From: Tetrastigma voinierianum
Lineage: Eukaryota; Streptophyta; Magnoliopsida; Vitales; Vitaceae
Assembly (NCBI GenBank): GCA_016808115.1
Contig: JAEQBH010004550.1
Location: forward strand, 124,001 to 188,000
Direction of reading: 5' to 3'
DNA length: 64,000 nucleotides
Part shown: in pieces, positions 12,060 to 22,239 of the stretch
Layout: each line of letters opens with the position of its first letter
How positions within the stretch are numbered: position 1 is the first letter of the stretch
Position numbers and translations under genes: made by a program
The notes under the pieces: model-generated
What the model was told of the DNA's origin: nothing
The model's input: only the letters and a program-made list of their open reading frames with translations
Database searches by the model: none

Positions 12060-12300
12060 ATGATCTTACCGGATTTGTAAATCCGGGAAAAATCATGAAT
12101 ATCAGTTTTCCATCCGGTTTCAAGTAAAATTAAAGTTTCCGTCCGGGACATATTCTGTTACCGGATATCACAAATCGGTTATAACAATCCAATCCAGGAT
12201 TTTGATATCAGGGATATTATCTTATGTCGGTTGTTAAATCCGGTGTAGATATATTCAGTTTCAATATCGGAAAATATTATGATATCCGGATTAAGTACAT
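12060..12300. repeat. MULE right subterminal CCGGAT-rich block
   Basis: At least eight copies of CCGGAT, ATCCGG or close variants (TTACCGGAT, AAATCCGG, ATATCCGG) in 240 bp, mostly in short palindromic settings. It lies upstream of the transposase start, so it may be promoter or transposase-binding sequence; this is inference from position. Confidence 0.55.
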
Positions 12301-12601
12301 TGAAAAAAAACGAAAGACGATCAACTTCGTCTTCACTTCTCCCTTTGTTTTAAAGCTAATTTCAGCGCCTTTCTGCGCTATTTTCGCGCCATTTCTCATA
12401 TATTTTGATGTTAGGAGCCACTATGTTTTAGTGTTGGGAGCCACTTCGAAGGAGGAAGAAGGGGAGTTGGGGGTGCGAAGAGATGAAGAAGAAGAAGACA
12501 TAAGAAAAATAGGGTTAAAAAAGGGAAAATTTGTATTTTCCTCTATGGAATATTTTAATGAGGTGTATAGAGAAATAGATGGGGTGTAAATAGAATTTCT
12601 C

Positions 12602-13026
12602 TTCCATTTGAGCAATTTCTCCATGTTTCTCCCGCATACAGAATTTTCCATGCTTTGAAAATGTACATAGCTCCTTTGTTTTTTACATCGAGAGGGGATC
12701 CACCCATCGAAAGCTGAGTAGTTGCTTTGTGCACCTCTAACTGCATGAGTCGAATCTTTCTGAGTTTGTCCAAACACCCTTCAGAAGAACCTTAATTTAT
12801 TGGGAAAGCGTCAGATTAAGATTCTTAGATTGCCTCAGTGGGTTCAGGAGTTCTAGAGATATTTGTTCTCCTCTCTAAGTTGAAGTCAATCCATGAAGTG
12901 CCAGGTCCACTTTTTGTGAAGCGCAGGTGTAAAGATGATCGGTCAAACCTTTCACGGTGTCTTAGCCTCTGGGTGAGAAGACATGTACTTCCATTGATGG
13001 GTGGAAGAAGAAGAAGAAAAAGCCAT
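12602..13026 (-). pseudogene. TNL-1 TIR exon, 5' part
   Basis: Start ATG at 13026-13024, followed by a Phe-rich leader where TNL-2 has a Ser-rich one, because the same AAG-type repeat is read in another frame. Then, in shifting frames: HPSMEVHVFSPRG (the VFLSFRGEDT box, degraded), KGLTDHLYTCASQK (alpha-A), RGEQISLELL (beta-B/alpha-B), then FKAWKILYAGETWRNCSNG near the MULE junction. The exon is interrupted by frameshifts and stops. It ends at the MULE duplication 12602-12610; the rest of the exon is at 5904-5954. Confidence 0.82.
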
Positions 13027-13569
13027 CGGAGAGTTGGAAGAGGGAGAAGGCTAAACTCAGGGTATAATCATAATGGCTTGATATGCCAGCTACTCTGAAA
13101 TTGGAAAATTTGCTCTCATTTCACATCATAAAATTCTTTATTAAAGTGAGTGAAAAGCTTAACAGAGAAGGAAAGGAGGGAGTCACCGAAAAGAGAGAGA
13201 ATCTCTTTATTCTACTTTTCCGTTACCTGAATTCAAATTCAAAATTTACTCATTTCACATGATGAGAACCTTCTTTGTTCTTTCAGAACAGATAAAAGTA
13301 AGTAGAAAAGATTAGAACCCAATTTATCAATTTTCAAATCCAAAGCTAATTGCATTTGTAATTTTTTTGTAATAGTCATGAGTGTTTAGATCAGTTTACA
13401 CGTTTCTTCTTGAGGCACTGAAGTTAATTATTAGTTAAAACTCGTACAATAATCTGGAGACAATAATCTTGAGAGGATTCGAATAGATGGGAACAAACTC
13501 AAGCCAGACCAAATTAAAATAAAACTTTTGCTTTTACCATTTAGTATATTTTTCTTTAAATCTTTTATG
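13027..13569. other. 5' flank of TNL-1
   Basis: Upstream, AT-rich sequence. Two similar stretches (about 13096-13120 and 13240-13262, containing CTCATTTCACAT) suggest a short duplication. No gene or clear promoter element can be assigned. Confidence 0.4.
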
Positions 13570-13650
13570 TAAAAGAGAAAAAAAATGAGGCTAGTTGAAC
13601 ACGTGACCTCTGGCTGCACAAGCACAAGTAGATGAGGTAGCTGTGTATGA
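13570..13650 (-). mobile_element. SINE-like tRNA-derived fragment
   Basis: The reverse complement has a B-box-like GGTCACGTGTTCAACTAG (about 13590-13608) preceded at tRNA-like spacing by an A-box-like AGCTACCTCATCTACTTG (about 13625-13643). This matches the layout of pol III tRNA-derived SINE heads. No target duplication was found, so it is a candidate only. Confidence 0.4.
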
Positions 13651-13750
13651 ATATCTTTTTTGGGTTGTCATTTTAAATTGGAAGAAATTAAAATAAAAAA
13701 CATTAAAAACAGATAAATAAATACAAATATAAAACTCTGATTACATTAAG

Positions 13751-14152
13751 GATGTGTTAGGTTATTGTTTTTGAAAATTGTTCTTGTGAATAGTTTTGAA
13801 AACACAAAGAAGTTCAATTTGGTATTCTTTTAAAACTGATGTGAATGGTGTTCTGGAAATTGTTTTTATTATTTGGATTTAGTGTTTTTTGTCTTCTCCA
13901 TACTTTTTCAGAAAAAAAATGGAAACCAAGGACTTGGTTATAAATTTTGAATATTGTTTTTGTTTTGAAAAAATAAGGAGAATAGAGAAAACACGTTTGA
14001 TTCCCATTTGTGTTATGAAAAATATGGAGAACACAGAAAACACTAAATTTCGATAACAACGATAGTTTTCATAGAACATCAAAATGATGTTTTCTATGGT
14101 TTTAAAAATTATTCTGAAGAACAGTTTTAAAAATCATGAACCAAACAGGGCC
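13751..14152. mobile_element. MITE of about 400 bp with imperfect terminal inverted repeats
   Basis: The left end GATGTGTTAGGTTATTG with TTTTGAAAATTGTTCTTG pairs with the reverse complement of the right end, GGCCCTGTTTGGTTCATG followed by TTTTTAAAACTGTTCTTC. There is no coding capacity. GGCCCTGTTTGG-type ends are common in plant non-autonomous elements. A partial copy of the same family lies at 26575-26790 inside TNL-2. No clean target duplication is visible, so the superfamily is not assigned. Confidence 0.65.
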
Positions 14153-14889
14153 CCAAACAAACATTTTCTCGCTTTAACAAAATATTTTCAAAATGCAGAA
14201 CTCAAACAGTTCCCGAAAAGTTTATAGCAAAAGTTCTTGCTTAATCCACTACATAAATTTATAATATAATTATACGTTCTAATCGCGATCTTCAAAAAAT
14301 CTCAACAGCGCCATTCACAAATCTAAAACCAAAGACAAAAACCCAAAACCTTTTATTAGTTTGCTATCACCCTTCATTTATACTGAATCACAAAATAAGA
14401 CAAATTTAGTAACAAACTAAAATATATCATTCTTAGAGTCAATCATTTATTTTGCATCTGCCTATGAGTTGGTTATTATATACCTGCTATTTAAATTTAT
14501 TACTTATTGAATAGAAATTACTTCCCAATTAATTTTGAATATTATTTATTAAATAGAATAAATTTTATTGAATTCAAAAGGTATTTTAGGTACTTTTCAT
14601 TTACTTAACAATAACAACATTCTTAAACTAAAGGTCAATCTTCAACATTGTTGAATGCCAATGGAAGGGTGGTGAATAAGAGGATTTTAATGTAATTTCA
14701 GAAAGTGGGACTAAACTATAATCGTCAAATGCCTCATATGTCAATTTAATTTTCCATATAAAATTTTGCTAAATTAGACATGGAAATTTAATCCCATAAT
14801 TTAATTGTAAAAATATTAATCTAGTATGATGACAAAAATAATAGTAATAATAAAACTGAATGTTTATTTAGTAAATTAAAAATCATAGC
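14153..14889. other. AT-rich spacer
   Basis: No open frame, repeat or motif that I can support; long A/T runs and low-complexity sequence. Confidence 0.4.
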
Positions 14890-15031
14890 TGTCCACAAGC
14901 CTAGCTTAGTTGATTAGAGTGTTAACCTTAAAATGGCTAGACATGGGGAGGGAAAGAGTTCGAGTTTCAATGAAGACGGTTTACTACATTGTATGAAAAA
15001 TTGTTTAGCTTTAAAAAAAAAAAAAAAAAAA
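14890..15031 (+). mobile_element. tRNA-derived SINE
   Basis: Head with A box TAGCTTAGTTGATTAGAGT (14902-14920) and B box GAGTTCGAGTTTCAA (14956-14970), about 36 bp apart as in tRNA promoters, then a short body with TTTACTACATTGTA and a tail TTGTTTAGCTTT followed by about 19 A residues. SINEs are transcribed by RNA polymerase III and moved by LINE machinery. The same body and tail occur immediately downstream and at 20255-20383. Confidence 0.75.
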
Positions 15032-15120
15032 TTAAATGGCTGGACATGGAGGTGTCTGAGCAGGAGACAGTTTGCTACATTGAATTAAAAAGTGTTTAGC
15101 TTTCAAAAAAAAAAAAAAAA
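15032..15120 (+). mobile_element. SINE 3' half, tandem with the preceding SINE
   Basis: Repeats the body of the SINE at 14890 (ATGGCTGGACATGGAGG, TTTGCTACATTG, TGTTTAGCTTTC) without an A box, ending in a second A run (about 15104-15120). The two form a head-truncated dimer. Confidence 0.7.
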
Positions 15121-15287
15121 ACTTGTGGAAACAAAGAAAATGTTCTCGAATAAATTAAAATTTGACATGAAAATAAAATTGCATCCTATTATTAGAGATT
15201 CCTTTTTCATAGCACAAAACTGGAGTCAATTAAAATTTGATTATGAAAATAAAAGTTGAAATTAAAAAAAAAAAAAGAATTAGTGAT

Positions 15288-15480
15288 TATTAAATTAAAT
15301 TATTTCTAATTATTGGTAGGATTCCTTTTTTCTTAGCACTCTAGATTTTGTTTCCTTTTAGGATTCTTCTTGTAAGCCTATGCCTATATAAAGACCTTTG
15401 TTATGTATTTTTAATTAATTCCTTGGAATAAGGCTTTCAGTTTTTCTCTTGCTCCCAAATGGAGTTTCTTGATTTCAACA
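15288..15480 (+). repeat. Copia-2 5' LTR
   Basis: 193 bp; the first G of the TG start is mutated (TATTAAATT). Contains a TATA-like CCTATATAAAG at about 15383. The 3' copy has about 12 extra bases from a short TATTTGTTTCCTA duplication. Confidence 0.88.
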
Positions 15481-15492
15481 TGGTATCAGAAC
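15481..15492 (+). other. Copia-2 primer-binding site
   Basis: TGGTATCAGAAC directly follows the 5' LTR. The usual plant copia sequence complementary to initiator Met-tRNA is TGGTATCAGAGC; one base differs. Confidence 0.88.
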
Positions 15493-15643
15493 TAGGTTTC
15501 ATGGGAAGAAATTTAATCTCAAACACAACTTTTGCGAATCTCATAATTGGTGTTTCGACGATTTCAATCTTAGCATTTTTCTATCGTTTTGGCATACAGA
15601 CCGCAATCTAGCCTTCGTCACTTTATTTTGTTTCTTCTTGATT

Positions 15644-18600
15644 ATGGCTACTCAAAGAGACGATTCACTTCAATATGTGAGTGTGAGGTTGGATGGAAAG
15701 AATTATTCGTATTGGAGTTATGTTATGAAAAACTTTCTTAAAGGAAAACAATTGTGGGGATATGTTACTAGAATTAATGTTAAACCTAAAAGTACTAAAG
15801 AGAATTGTGCTACTGAGTTAAATACGTGGGAAGCAAACAATCCAAAAAATCATTTACGGATTATCATTTTACTGAAAGCATTCATAGTAATGATATAGCA
15901 TAGAGAGATGACAAAGAGGCTTGGATAATTTGCAAAGGCTATACACTCAATCAAATTTTGTAAAGCAATATCAATTGGAGATTGACATACGTGCTCTTCA
16001 ACAAAGGAATATGAGTGCTTAGGAGTTTTATTATGCTATGACATATCTTTAGGATCAATAAGCTTTTACAGAATCAAATGAATTAAAGGCATGTGGTGCC
16101 TATATTACTCATAGAGAAGAGTAAAGATTAGTTTAGCTCTTGATGGCTCTTCGTAATGATTTTGAAGGACTTAGGGATTCGATTTTTCATCGTTCCATTT
16201 CATTCACATCAATGGTTAGTGAGTTAATGGTCACAAACACATCTTAAGTCACATTCGAAAGGGAATCTATTTCTACTTCAACTTTCCGTGCTGGCACCTT
16301 CTAAGTCATCTTCTAATAATCAGAATAGGACCTCCACAAGGGATGCCTTCGATGAGTGCAGTTTTTCTAAGCAAAAAGGTCATTGGAAGGCTCAGTGTCC
16401 TAAGTTGAGAAACCAAAATTAGTTGCAGCAACAATCTTAGTCTTGGAAGCTAGCAACTAGACGCGGTCCAATGCTAATAGACCACATTAGGGTTATAGAC
16501 CAATCTCCGAGCTATAGGACTCACCATAGCTGATACTACAAACAAAGAGTCGTGATCAAGTTCTTTCCCCGATCCAGACTCGGGCCGAGTACTCAAAGGT
16601 TTCTCTCCCTATAGCAACAAGCTATGTTTGCCTCTTCTTCCGTAGGTCAGTTGACTCACAATTCTTCAGGTATGTCATCTTCTATATGGATCTTGGACTA
16701 TGGTGCTTCTCATCATATGTCTCCAGGTTCTTCATGTTTTACCTCTATGTCTCATTCGTCTTCTATTCCTATTATGACCTCTGATGGCACTCCTATGCCT
16801 TTAGCAAGTGTTGGTTTTGTTGTTACCCCTAATCTCTTTCTCTCTTTCTCTATTTCTCTAATGTTTATCATATTCTAAACCTCACATTGAATCTTGCTTA
16901 TGTTGGTTAGTTGTTTGATTGTGGTAATTTAGTCACATTTTCTTCTTATTGTTGTTTTGTGCAAGATTTGCAGCCTCGAAAGCTAATTGGGATAGGTTAC
17001 ATAGGAAGGGGGAATTATATATTTTGGATAACTTAAAGGTGTTTGCTACTATTGCTATTGCTGCCACTGCTGATTTGTCATCTTTTTGTTTGAGTCTTTC
17101 TTCTTCTTGTTTTTATTTATGGCATTCTCGCCTTGGTCATGTTTCATTTTCTCGTTTGAAATTTTTAGTATCCATAGGGGCTTTAAGAAAGTTACAAACT
17201 CATGATGTTTTTTTATTGTAGTGGATGTAAACTAGCAAAAATTTTTGCTTTACCTTTTAATCGGAGTGTTTTTTTATCTCTTCTTCTCCATTTGATATGA
17301 TTCGTTCTGATGTATGGGGGCCTTCTCCTGCTCCCACAAAAGAAGGGTCTCGATATTATATTTATTTTATTGATGATCATACTTTGATTGGATGAAACAT
17401 TGTTATGAATTCTTTGAGAAATACAAAGCCTTTTGTGCTCTTGTAAAAGCTCAACATTCTGTCGTTATTAAATGTTTCAGGTGTGATTTGGGTGAGGAGT
17501 ACACTTTTAATAAATTTCTTGAGTTGCTTGCTTTGATAGAACAAGACAACAAACTTTTACCTTGAGCAAAATGGTGGTGCTGAAAGAAAACATAGGCATA
17601 TTGTTGAAAATGTTCGATCTCTATTATTGTCGACTTTTGTTCCTAATGAATTTTGGGGAGAAGTTGTTTTTACTTCTGTAACTTTGATTAAAACTATTCC
17701 TTCCTCTCATATTTCAGGTATTTCTCCTTTTGAGAAATTATACGGGCATGCCCTAGATTATTCTTTCTTTAGAGTCTTTGGTTGTACTTGCTTCGTTCTT
17801 AAACCTCATGTAGAACATGGCAAGTTGTTCTCTCAATCTGTTATTTTCGTCTTTCTTGTTGGTTATAGTGAAGGTCAATATGGGTATCGGTGTCTTGATC
17901 CAACTACTTAAAAACTTTGTGTATCTCGTCATGTTGTTTTTCTTGAACATATACCTTTCTTTTCTATTCTATCTTCTATTCATGACTTGACTAGATATGA
18001 TCTTATTCGTATTGATCCATTTTATGAGGATTCTAATAACTTGTCACCTCAGGTTCCTAGTACTTTAGATACCCTTCTCATGTTCTTCCTCCTTTTCCTT
18101 TGCATCATACTCAACATGTTGTTACTAATAGTTCTACAGGTACATACACTTTGCTTTCTAGGACACTTGAAGCTCCCACTTCTCCTATGGTCCCTCAAGT
18201 TCTGTCTGATGTTTTAGATCCACCTCTACATCGATCCACACACGTTTGTAAGTCCAATAAATCACCAGATTAAGCCTATTCTTGTTACTCTTCATCTTTT
18301 ACTTCATTTTTAGCTACTATTCACTGTTTTCCTTAGCCTTCTTCCTATAAAGACACAATTCTTGATCCACGTTGGCAACAAGCTATGGATAAGGAACTTT
18401 TTGCTTTGCATAAAACAAGTACTTAGGATTTGGCAACTCTACCTCTTAGTAAGAGTGTTGTTGGTTGTCATTGGGTGTATAAGATTAAGACTAATTCTGA
18501 TGGATCTATTGAGCGATTCTAAGCTAGGTTGGTTGCAAAAGGATATTCACAATAGTACGATATGGATTATGAGGAGACCTTTGCTCTTGTTGCGAAAATG

Positions 18601-19830
18601 ACTATAGTTTGTACTCTTATTGCAGTAGCTTTGGTTTGATAATGGTGTATTTCTCAACTTGATGTTAAAAATGCCTTCTTAAATGGCGATCTTCAAGAAG
18701 TTTTTATGGAGCCCCCTCTTGGTGTTTCTCATGATTTTAGGTATGTTTGTAAGCTTTGAAAGGCATTATATGGCCTCAAACAAGCACCTCGTGCTTGGTT
18801 TGAGAATTTTTCTATTGTGATCTCCTCCCTTGGATTTGTTGCTAGAAGTTATGATTCTGCTCTCTTTGTTGCTATATTGATGCCTGGGTCAGATTATTCT
18901 TTCTTTATAAAACATGACATGATTATTATCAAGCATGATACATGTATTTCACTAGTTAGCTAAAACAATTCTTGAATTGAAGGATCTAGTCCTCCGCGAT
19001 ATTTCTTGCATCGAGGTAGCCTCATTCTCTTAGAGGCTATCTTCTTTCACAAAGTATAATATATATGCCTTGAGCTGAATTATTGATAATAAGACTATTG
19101 ATACTCCCATTGAGGTTAATGCAAAGTGTTCCTCTTTTGATGGTGTGCCTTTATCAGATTCTACATTATACCGTACCATTGTTGGGAGCTTGATATATCT
19201 TACTATTACTCGTCCTGGTATTACTTATGATGTTCATGTTGTTAGTCAGTTTGTTGCTTCTCCTACTACAGTTCATTGGGCATCTGTTCTTTGTATTTTG
19301 TGGTATCTTCAAGGTATAGTCTTTTATATTCTTCTACTTTCATCTACCTCCTCTTTAGAGCTATGTGCATACTTTGATGCTGATTATGGAACTCACCCCA
19401 CTTATCACAAATTTGTTACTAGTTTCTGTATCTTTTTGGGTGATTATCTTATTTCTTGGAAGAGAAACAACCTATTGTTTCTCTATCTTCCACCAAAGTG
19501 GAATATCGTTGTATGACAATTACTACCAAAGAGATTGTTTGGTTACTTGCAGATATGGGAGTATTTCTTTCTCATCCCACTCCTATTATTGTGACAACAA
19601 AAGTGCTATTCAGATTGCTCACAACTCAGTCTTTCATGAACGAACCAAACACATTGAAATTGATTGTCACCTTACACGTCATCATTTTAAGCATGACACC
19701 ATCACTTTGCCTTTTGTTTCTTCTTTGTTGCAGCTTGCAGATTTATTTACCAAGTCGCATTCTATTTTCCGTTTTCGTTTTCTATTTGACAAACTCTTGA
19801 TGCTTATAGCAACCGCATTGTGAGTTTATA
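15644..19830 (+). pseudogene. Copia-2 gag-pol remnant
   Basis: Starts MATQRDDSLQ (15644) with the plant copia Gag motif GKNYSYWSYVMKNFLKGKQL and TWEANN. Then a zinc knuckle, CSFSKQKGHWKAQC (about 16357-16400), whose second Cys is changed; protease WILDYGASHHMS (about 16687) with Tyr in place of the usual Ser/Thr of the D-S/T-G site; integrase LWHSRLGHVSFSRL (17128) and IRSDVWGPSP (17300); RT with LDVKNAFLNGDL and ALYGLKQAPRAWF (18660-18800); ITRPGITYDV (19205); RNase H ending HERTKHIEIDCHLTRHHFKH (19636-19695). Stops and frame changes throughout. A normal product would be about 1400 residues. Confidence 0.88.
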
Positions 19831-19855
19831 TAAGCATCGAGAGTTTGAGGGGGTT

Positions 19856-20060
19856 TGTTAAATTAAATTATTTCCTATTATTTGTTTCCTATTATTGGTA
19901 GGATTCCTTTTTCTTGGCACTCTAGATTTTATTTCCTTTTAGGACCCTTCTTGTAAGCCTATGCCTATATAAAAACCTTTGTTATGTATTTTTAATTAAT
20001 TCATTGGCATAAGACTTTCAATTTTTCTCTTGTTCCCATTGGGGTTTCTTGATTTCAACA
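19856..20060 (+). repeat. Copia-2 3' LTR
   Basis: 205 bp, TGTTAAATTAAATT to GATTTCAACA. Similar to the 5' LTR apart from one small duplication and scattered substitutions, so the insertion is fairly old but younger-looking than the gypsy elements to the right. Confidence 0.9.
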
Positions 20061-20254
20061 ATGATTACATCAAATAAGGACGCATGATAGAGTTCAAACT
20101 AGCTTGTTCAGCCTGAACCACCTTCAAACTTATGGTTTTTATCTAGCAAAAGCAAATCGAGTTATGCTTGATTGAAATGAAAAGATCTCAAAATGGATTA
20201 ATGCTTGAGCAATAAAAACTATGGTTGAGTTGTGCATCAAGTGATCTAATTACC

Positions 20255-20383
20255 AAATGTATTAAGCTATTAAATTAGATTGTGCTAGAGCATTCAACGT
20301 TTAAGAAAGATAGGGGTCCTAGGTTCAAGTCCCAATTTGGACAATTTATTACATTGTAACTAAAGTGTTAGATTTAAAAAAAG
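20255..20383 (+). mobile_element. tRNA-derived SINE, second locus
   Basis: A-box-like TTAGATTGTGCTAGAGCATT (about 20275-20294), a near-perfect B box TAGGTTCAAGTCCC (20320-20333), then TTTATTACATTGTAAC and TGTTAGATTT before a short A run. Body and tail resemble the SINE at 14890, indicating one family. Confidence 0.68.
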
Positions 20384-20884
20384 AAAATTGTGTGGTTCAT
20401 GGAAAGTACTAAGAAAAGAAAAGAAAAAAGTTAAGAAAAATGATTTTCTTATGTTTGCTTGTCTAATAAAAAAATCTACAAGAAAATCAAATATAAATAT
20501 AATTACTTAAATAACTCAGATATTTTAAAATTATTTTTTTATATTAATGAATATTTAGAATCAGTAAAATGAGTTTGAAATACCAAATAATAATAATAAT
20601 AATAATAATATATTGAATAGTATCCCGAGCAGAAAATTCTTCCAACATGAACTAGTACTGTAATTTAACATTCTTATTTAATGTAATAGATATTGAAACA
20701 TAATTAATGTACTAAGCAAGAAGTTGTTATATTACTGTACTGGTGCATGTTGGAATAAAATTTCTATTTGAGGATACATTTTTTATACATTAAACTATGT
20801 CTAATTCCGCTGCAGTGCATGTGCCATGTAAACATAATTCCGCCCCCTAGGAAAAAAATTGTTGGAAGAAGTCTAGAAGAAGCT
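20384..20884. repeat. AT-rich 3' flank of TNL-2 with (AAT)n
   Basis: Low-complexity sequence with an (AAT)n microsatellite at about 20586-20611. It includes the 3' UTR of TNL-2 on the minus strand; no poly(A) signal stands out enough to call. Confidence 0.55.
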
Positions 20885-21379
20885 TCAAGGGGCATGGAGG
20901 GGGAATGGATTTGGGGAAGAGAGGGGAGAAGGGTAAGAGAAGTTGCATTCCCCCTCTTTCTGATCATATACCAGACGAACTCCACACTTCTTAACCTCTA
21001 TGTGCTCCCCCATCCGATACATACGAAAGGAAACGGTCATGGCGCCATTCTGCTTCCCGAATTCACCATTGCTTTTTGATTCAAGGTTACCGATTGACCG
21101 ATACGCAAACCACAAGTGGTTGGCTTTCATTGAAATACGCATGTGAATAGTGTTATATACACCAGCCTCTTCTACACAAAAATATATAATCCCTGTGTAC
21201 TCTTCCCTGTCGTCCACAACAGCACAAACAGCCAATCCCATGAACTTTGTGTTGTACCAATCTAAAGGTAGCTCCACTTTTACTGAGGATGACCCCATGC
21301 TCTGATGGGTGAACCAAGATGGAATGCTACTTCCAGGAACAATAGCATCATAAGCATTAATTGGACCAAGGGAACCACC
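20885..21379 (-). CDS. TNL-2 exon 5: C-JID (post-LRR) domain
   Basis: Open from a TGATGCAG acceptor to a stop at 20885. It reads GPINAYDAIVPGSSIPSWFT (the conserved PGSxIPxWF motif), then WYNTKFMGLAVCAVV, IIYFCVEEAG, and a tail near KKCGVRLVYDQKEGE. The C-terminal jelly-roll/Ig-like C-JID domain takes part in effector recognition in TNLs such as RPP1 and ROQ1. The exon is intact but lies 3.3 kb from the LRR exon because a copia element sits in the intron, so whether it is still spliced in is open. Upstream codons to 21421 are open but intronic. Confidence 0.85.
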   Translation of the reverse strand, partial: GGSLGPINAYDAIVPGSSIPSWFTHQSMGSSSVKVELPLDWYNTKFMGLAVCAVVDDREEYTGIIYFCVEEAGVYNTIHMRISMKANHLWFAYRSIGNLESKSNGEFGKQNGAMTVSFRMYRMGEHIEVKKCGVRLVYDQKEGECNFSYPSPLSSPNPFPLHAP

Positions 21380-22239
21380 CTGCATCATCAAAACCAAACA
21401 CACTTGGTATATATGGCACATATATATATAAAGAAAGATTCCAGGATAAGATTGAAGTACTGCTATCTATTTTCCATTTTATTTTTTAGTTATTTCTTGA
21501 GCAAACCATATATCGCATTTCACAAGCACTTCCAAATTTGCGGTTAAGAGCTCAGCTGACATAAGGAGAGGCAAGGGTCAAGGTTTCGTACTTCACGGGT
21601 ATAAATTTGTGCAAATGTATCGCTACAACGTAAAGAGTGAATAGATGTCAAAAAAACAAAAAAGAGTATATATACATATAACCAAAGAAATTAATTGTTA
21701 GAGTTTGAAGATCCAAATTCTATTTAATTTGACTTGAAAAGTTTTGTAATGCAACTTTATTAACTTTTAGAGATTTTTGTGAAGGGCTTATGACCCACTA
21801 TTTATATCAATTGTTAAGGTATGGGATTGTTCAGTTTTAGTTTTACAATGCCAATAAATATATGATATACTTTTAGAGTTCGTGAGGAATTGAAGGTATG
21901 GCAAGCATTCTAGGGTTTTGTGGTTTTTTTCATGTATAGTTGCAATACTCTAATGTTCAGAGATTGAGAGATATTGTAAGTATTATAGGGTTTTGTGCAT
22001 GATTTTTCTCTAATTGCTGCAACACTCCGGTCATGTGCCCATATTTTGACATAGTGGCTACAACATTACCGATCTTATTAGGATATCATGGGGGTTTTAG
22101 GGATTCATGGTTTTTTCCCTAATAGCCGCAATACTCCATTATTAATTTAATACTACATGTTTATATAGGATTCTAAGGTATTGACAGGAATCGAGAGATA
22201 TTGTGGGCATTGTAGTGTTTTCTTATTTTTCCCTAATCA
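21380..22239. repeat. TNL-2 intron 4, proximal part with degenerate repeats
   Basis: Intronic, AT-rich. From about 21890 to 22235 a unit of 60-120 bp recurs about four times, with cores GAGAGATATTGT, TAGGGTTTTGTG and CTAATxGCxGCAAxACTCC. Part of the same unit (CTAATCAAAG...ACTCCAATCATGTACCCA) resumes at about 24590 beyond the copia insertion, confirming that the intron continues there. Confidence 0.55.

Larger units (their letters stand above)
5955..12601. mobile_element. MULE (Mutator-like) transposon carrying PMD and transposase-OTU genes
   Basis: Ends form imperfect inverted repeats over at least 34 bp: left GAGAGGTTCACCATACCCCC; right, reverse-complemented, GAGAAATTCTATTTACACCC. Direct flanks are TTTCCATTG (5946-5954) and TTCCATTTG (12602-12610), a 9-bp duplication with one shift, as expected for Mutator superfamily insertion. 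Inside are a plus-strand plant-mobile-domain gene (6831-8950) and a convergent minus-strand MULE transposase with an OTU-like tail (about 9260-11850). Flanking host sequence on both sides belongs to the TIR exon of TNL-1. Both genes are frameshifted, so the copy is not autonomous now. Confidence 0.85.
1..13026 (-). pseudogene. TNL-1: TIR-NB-LRR resistance gene broken by three transposons (3' end outside window)
   Basis: Read from high to low coordinates, the minus strand gives a TIR exon (12602-13026 plus about 5904-5954), an intron (about 4850-5904) and an NB-ARC exon (4435-4850 plus 1-248). Order and sequence follow TNL-2 in this window. TNLs are intracellular immune receptors in which TIR is an NADase signalling domain and NB-ARC an ADP/ATP switch. 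The TIR exon is split by a MULE, the NB-ARC by a copia element, and the intron holds a solo LTR. Host sequence on each side of every insertion is collinear with TNL-2. Several frameshifts and stops lie in the host parts too, so the gene is dead. Downstream LRR exons would lie left of position 1. Confidence 0.88.
15288..20060 (+). mobile_element. Copia-2: nearly full-length Ty1/copia element
   Basis: LTRs at 15288-15480 and 19856-20060 share TTAAATTAAATTATTTC starts and GATTTCAACA ends. A primer-binding site TGGTATCAGAAC (15481-15492) fits initiator Met-tRNA. The polypurine tract GAGGGGGTT precedes the 3' LTR. Flanks GTGAT (15283-15287) and ATGAT (20061-20065) are a 5-bp duplication with one mismatch. 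Gag, protease, integrase, RT and RNase H follow in copia order on the plus strand, all interrupted by stops. The element lies between TNL-1 and TNL-2 and breaks no gene. Confidence 0.92.

Noticed and set aside
14890..14975. A functional tRNA gene (A and B boxes present)
   Set aside because: No acceptor stem or anticodon arm can be folded, and the unit continues into a body and A tail, so it is a SINE.
20768..21079. Plus-strand 103-codon open frame over the TNL-2 C-JID exon
   Set aside because: Antisense to a recognisable coding exon and without any motif of its own.
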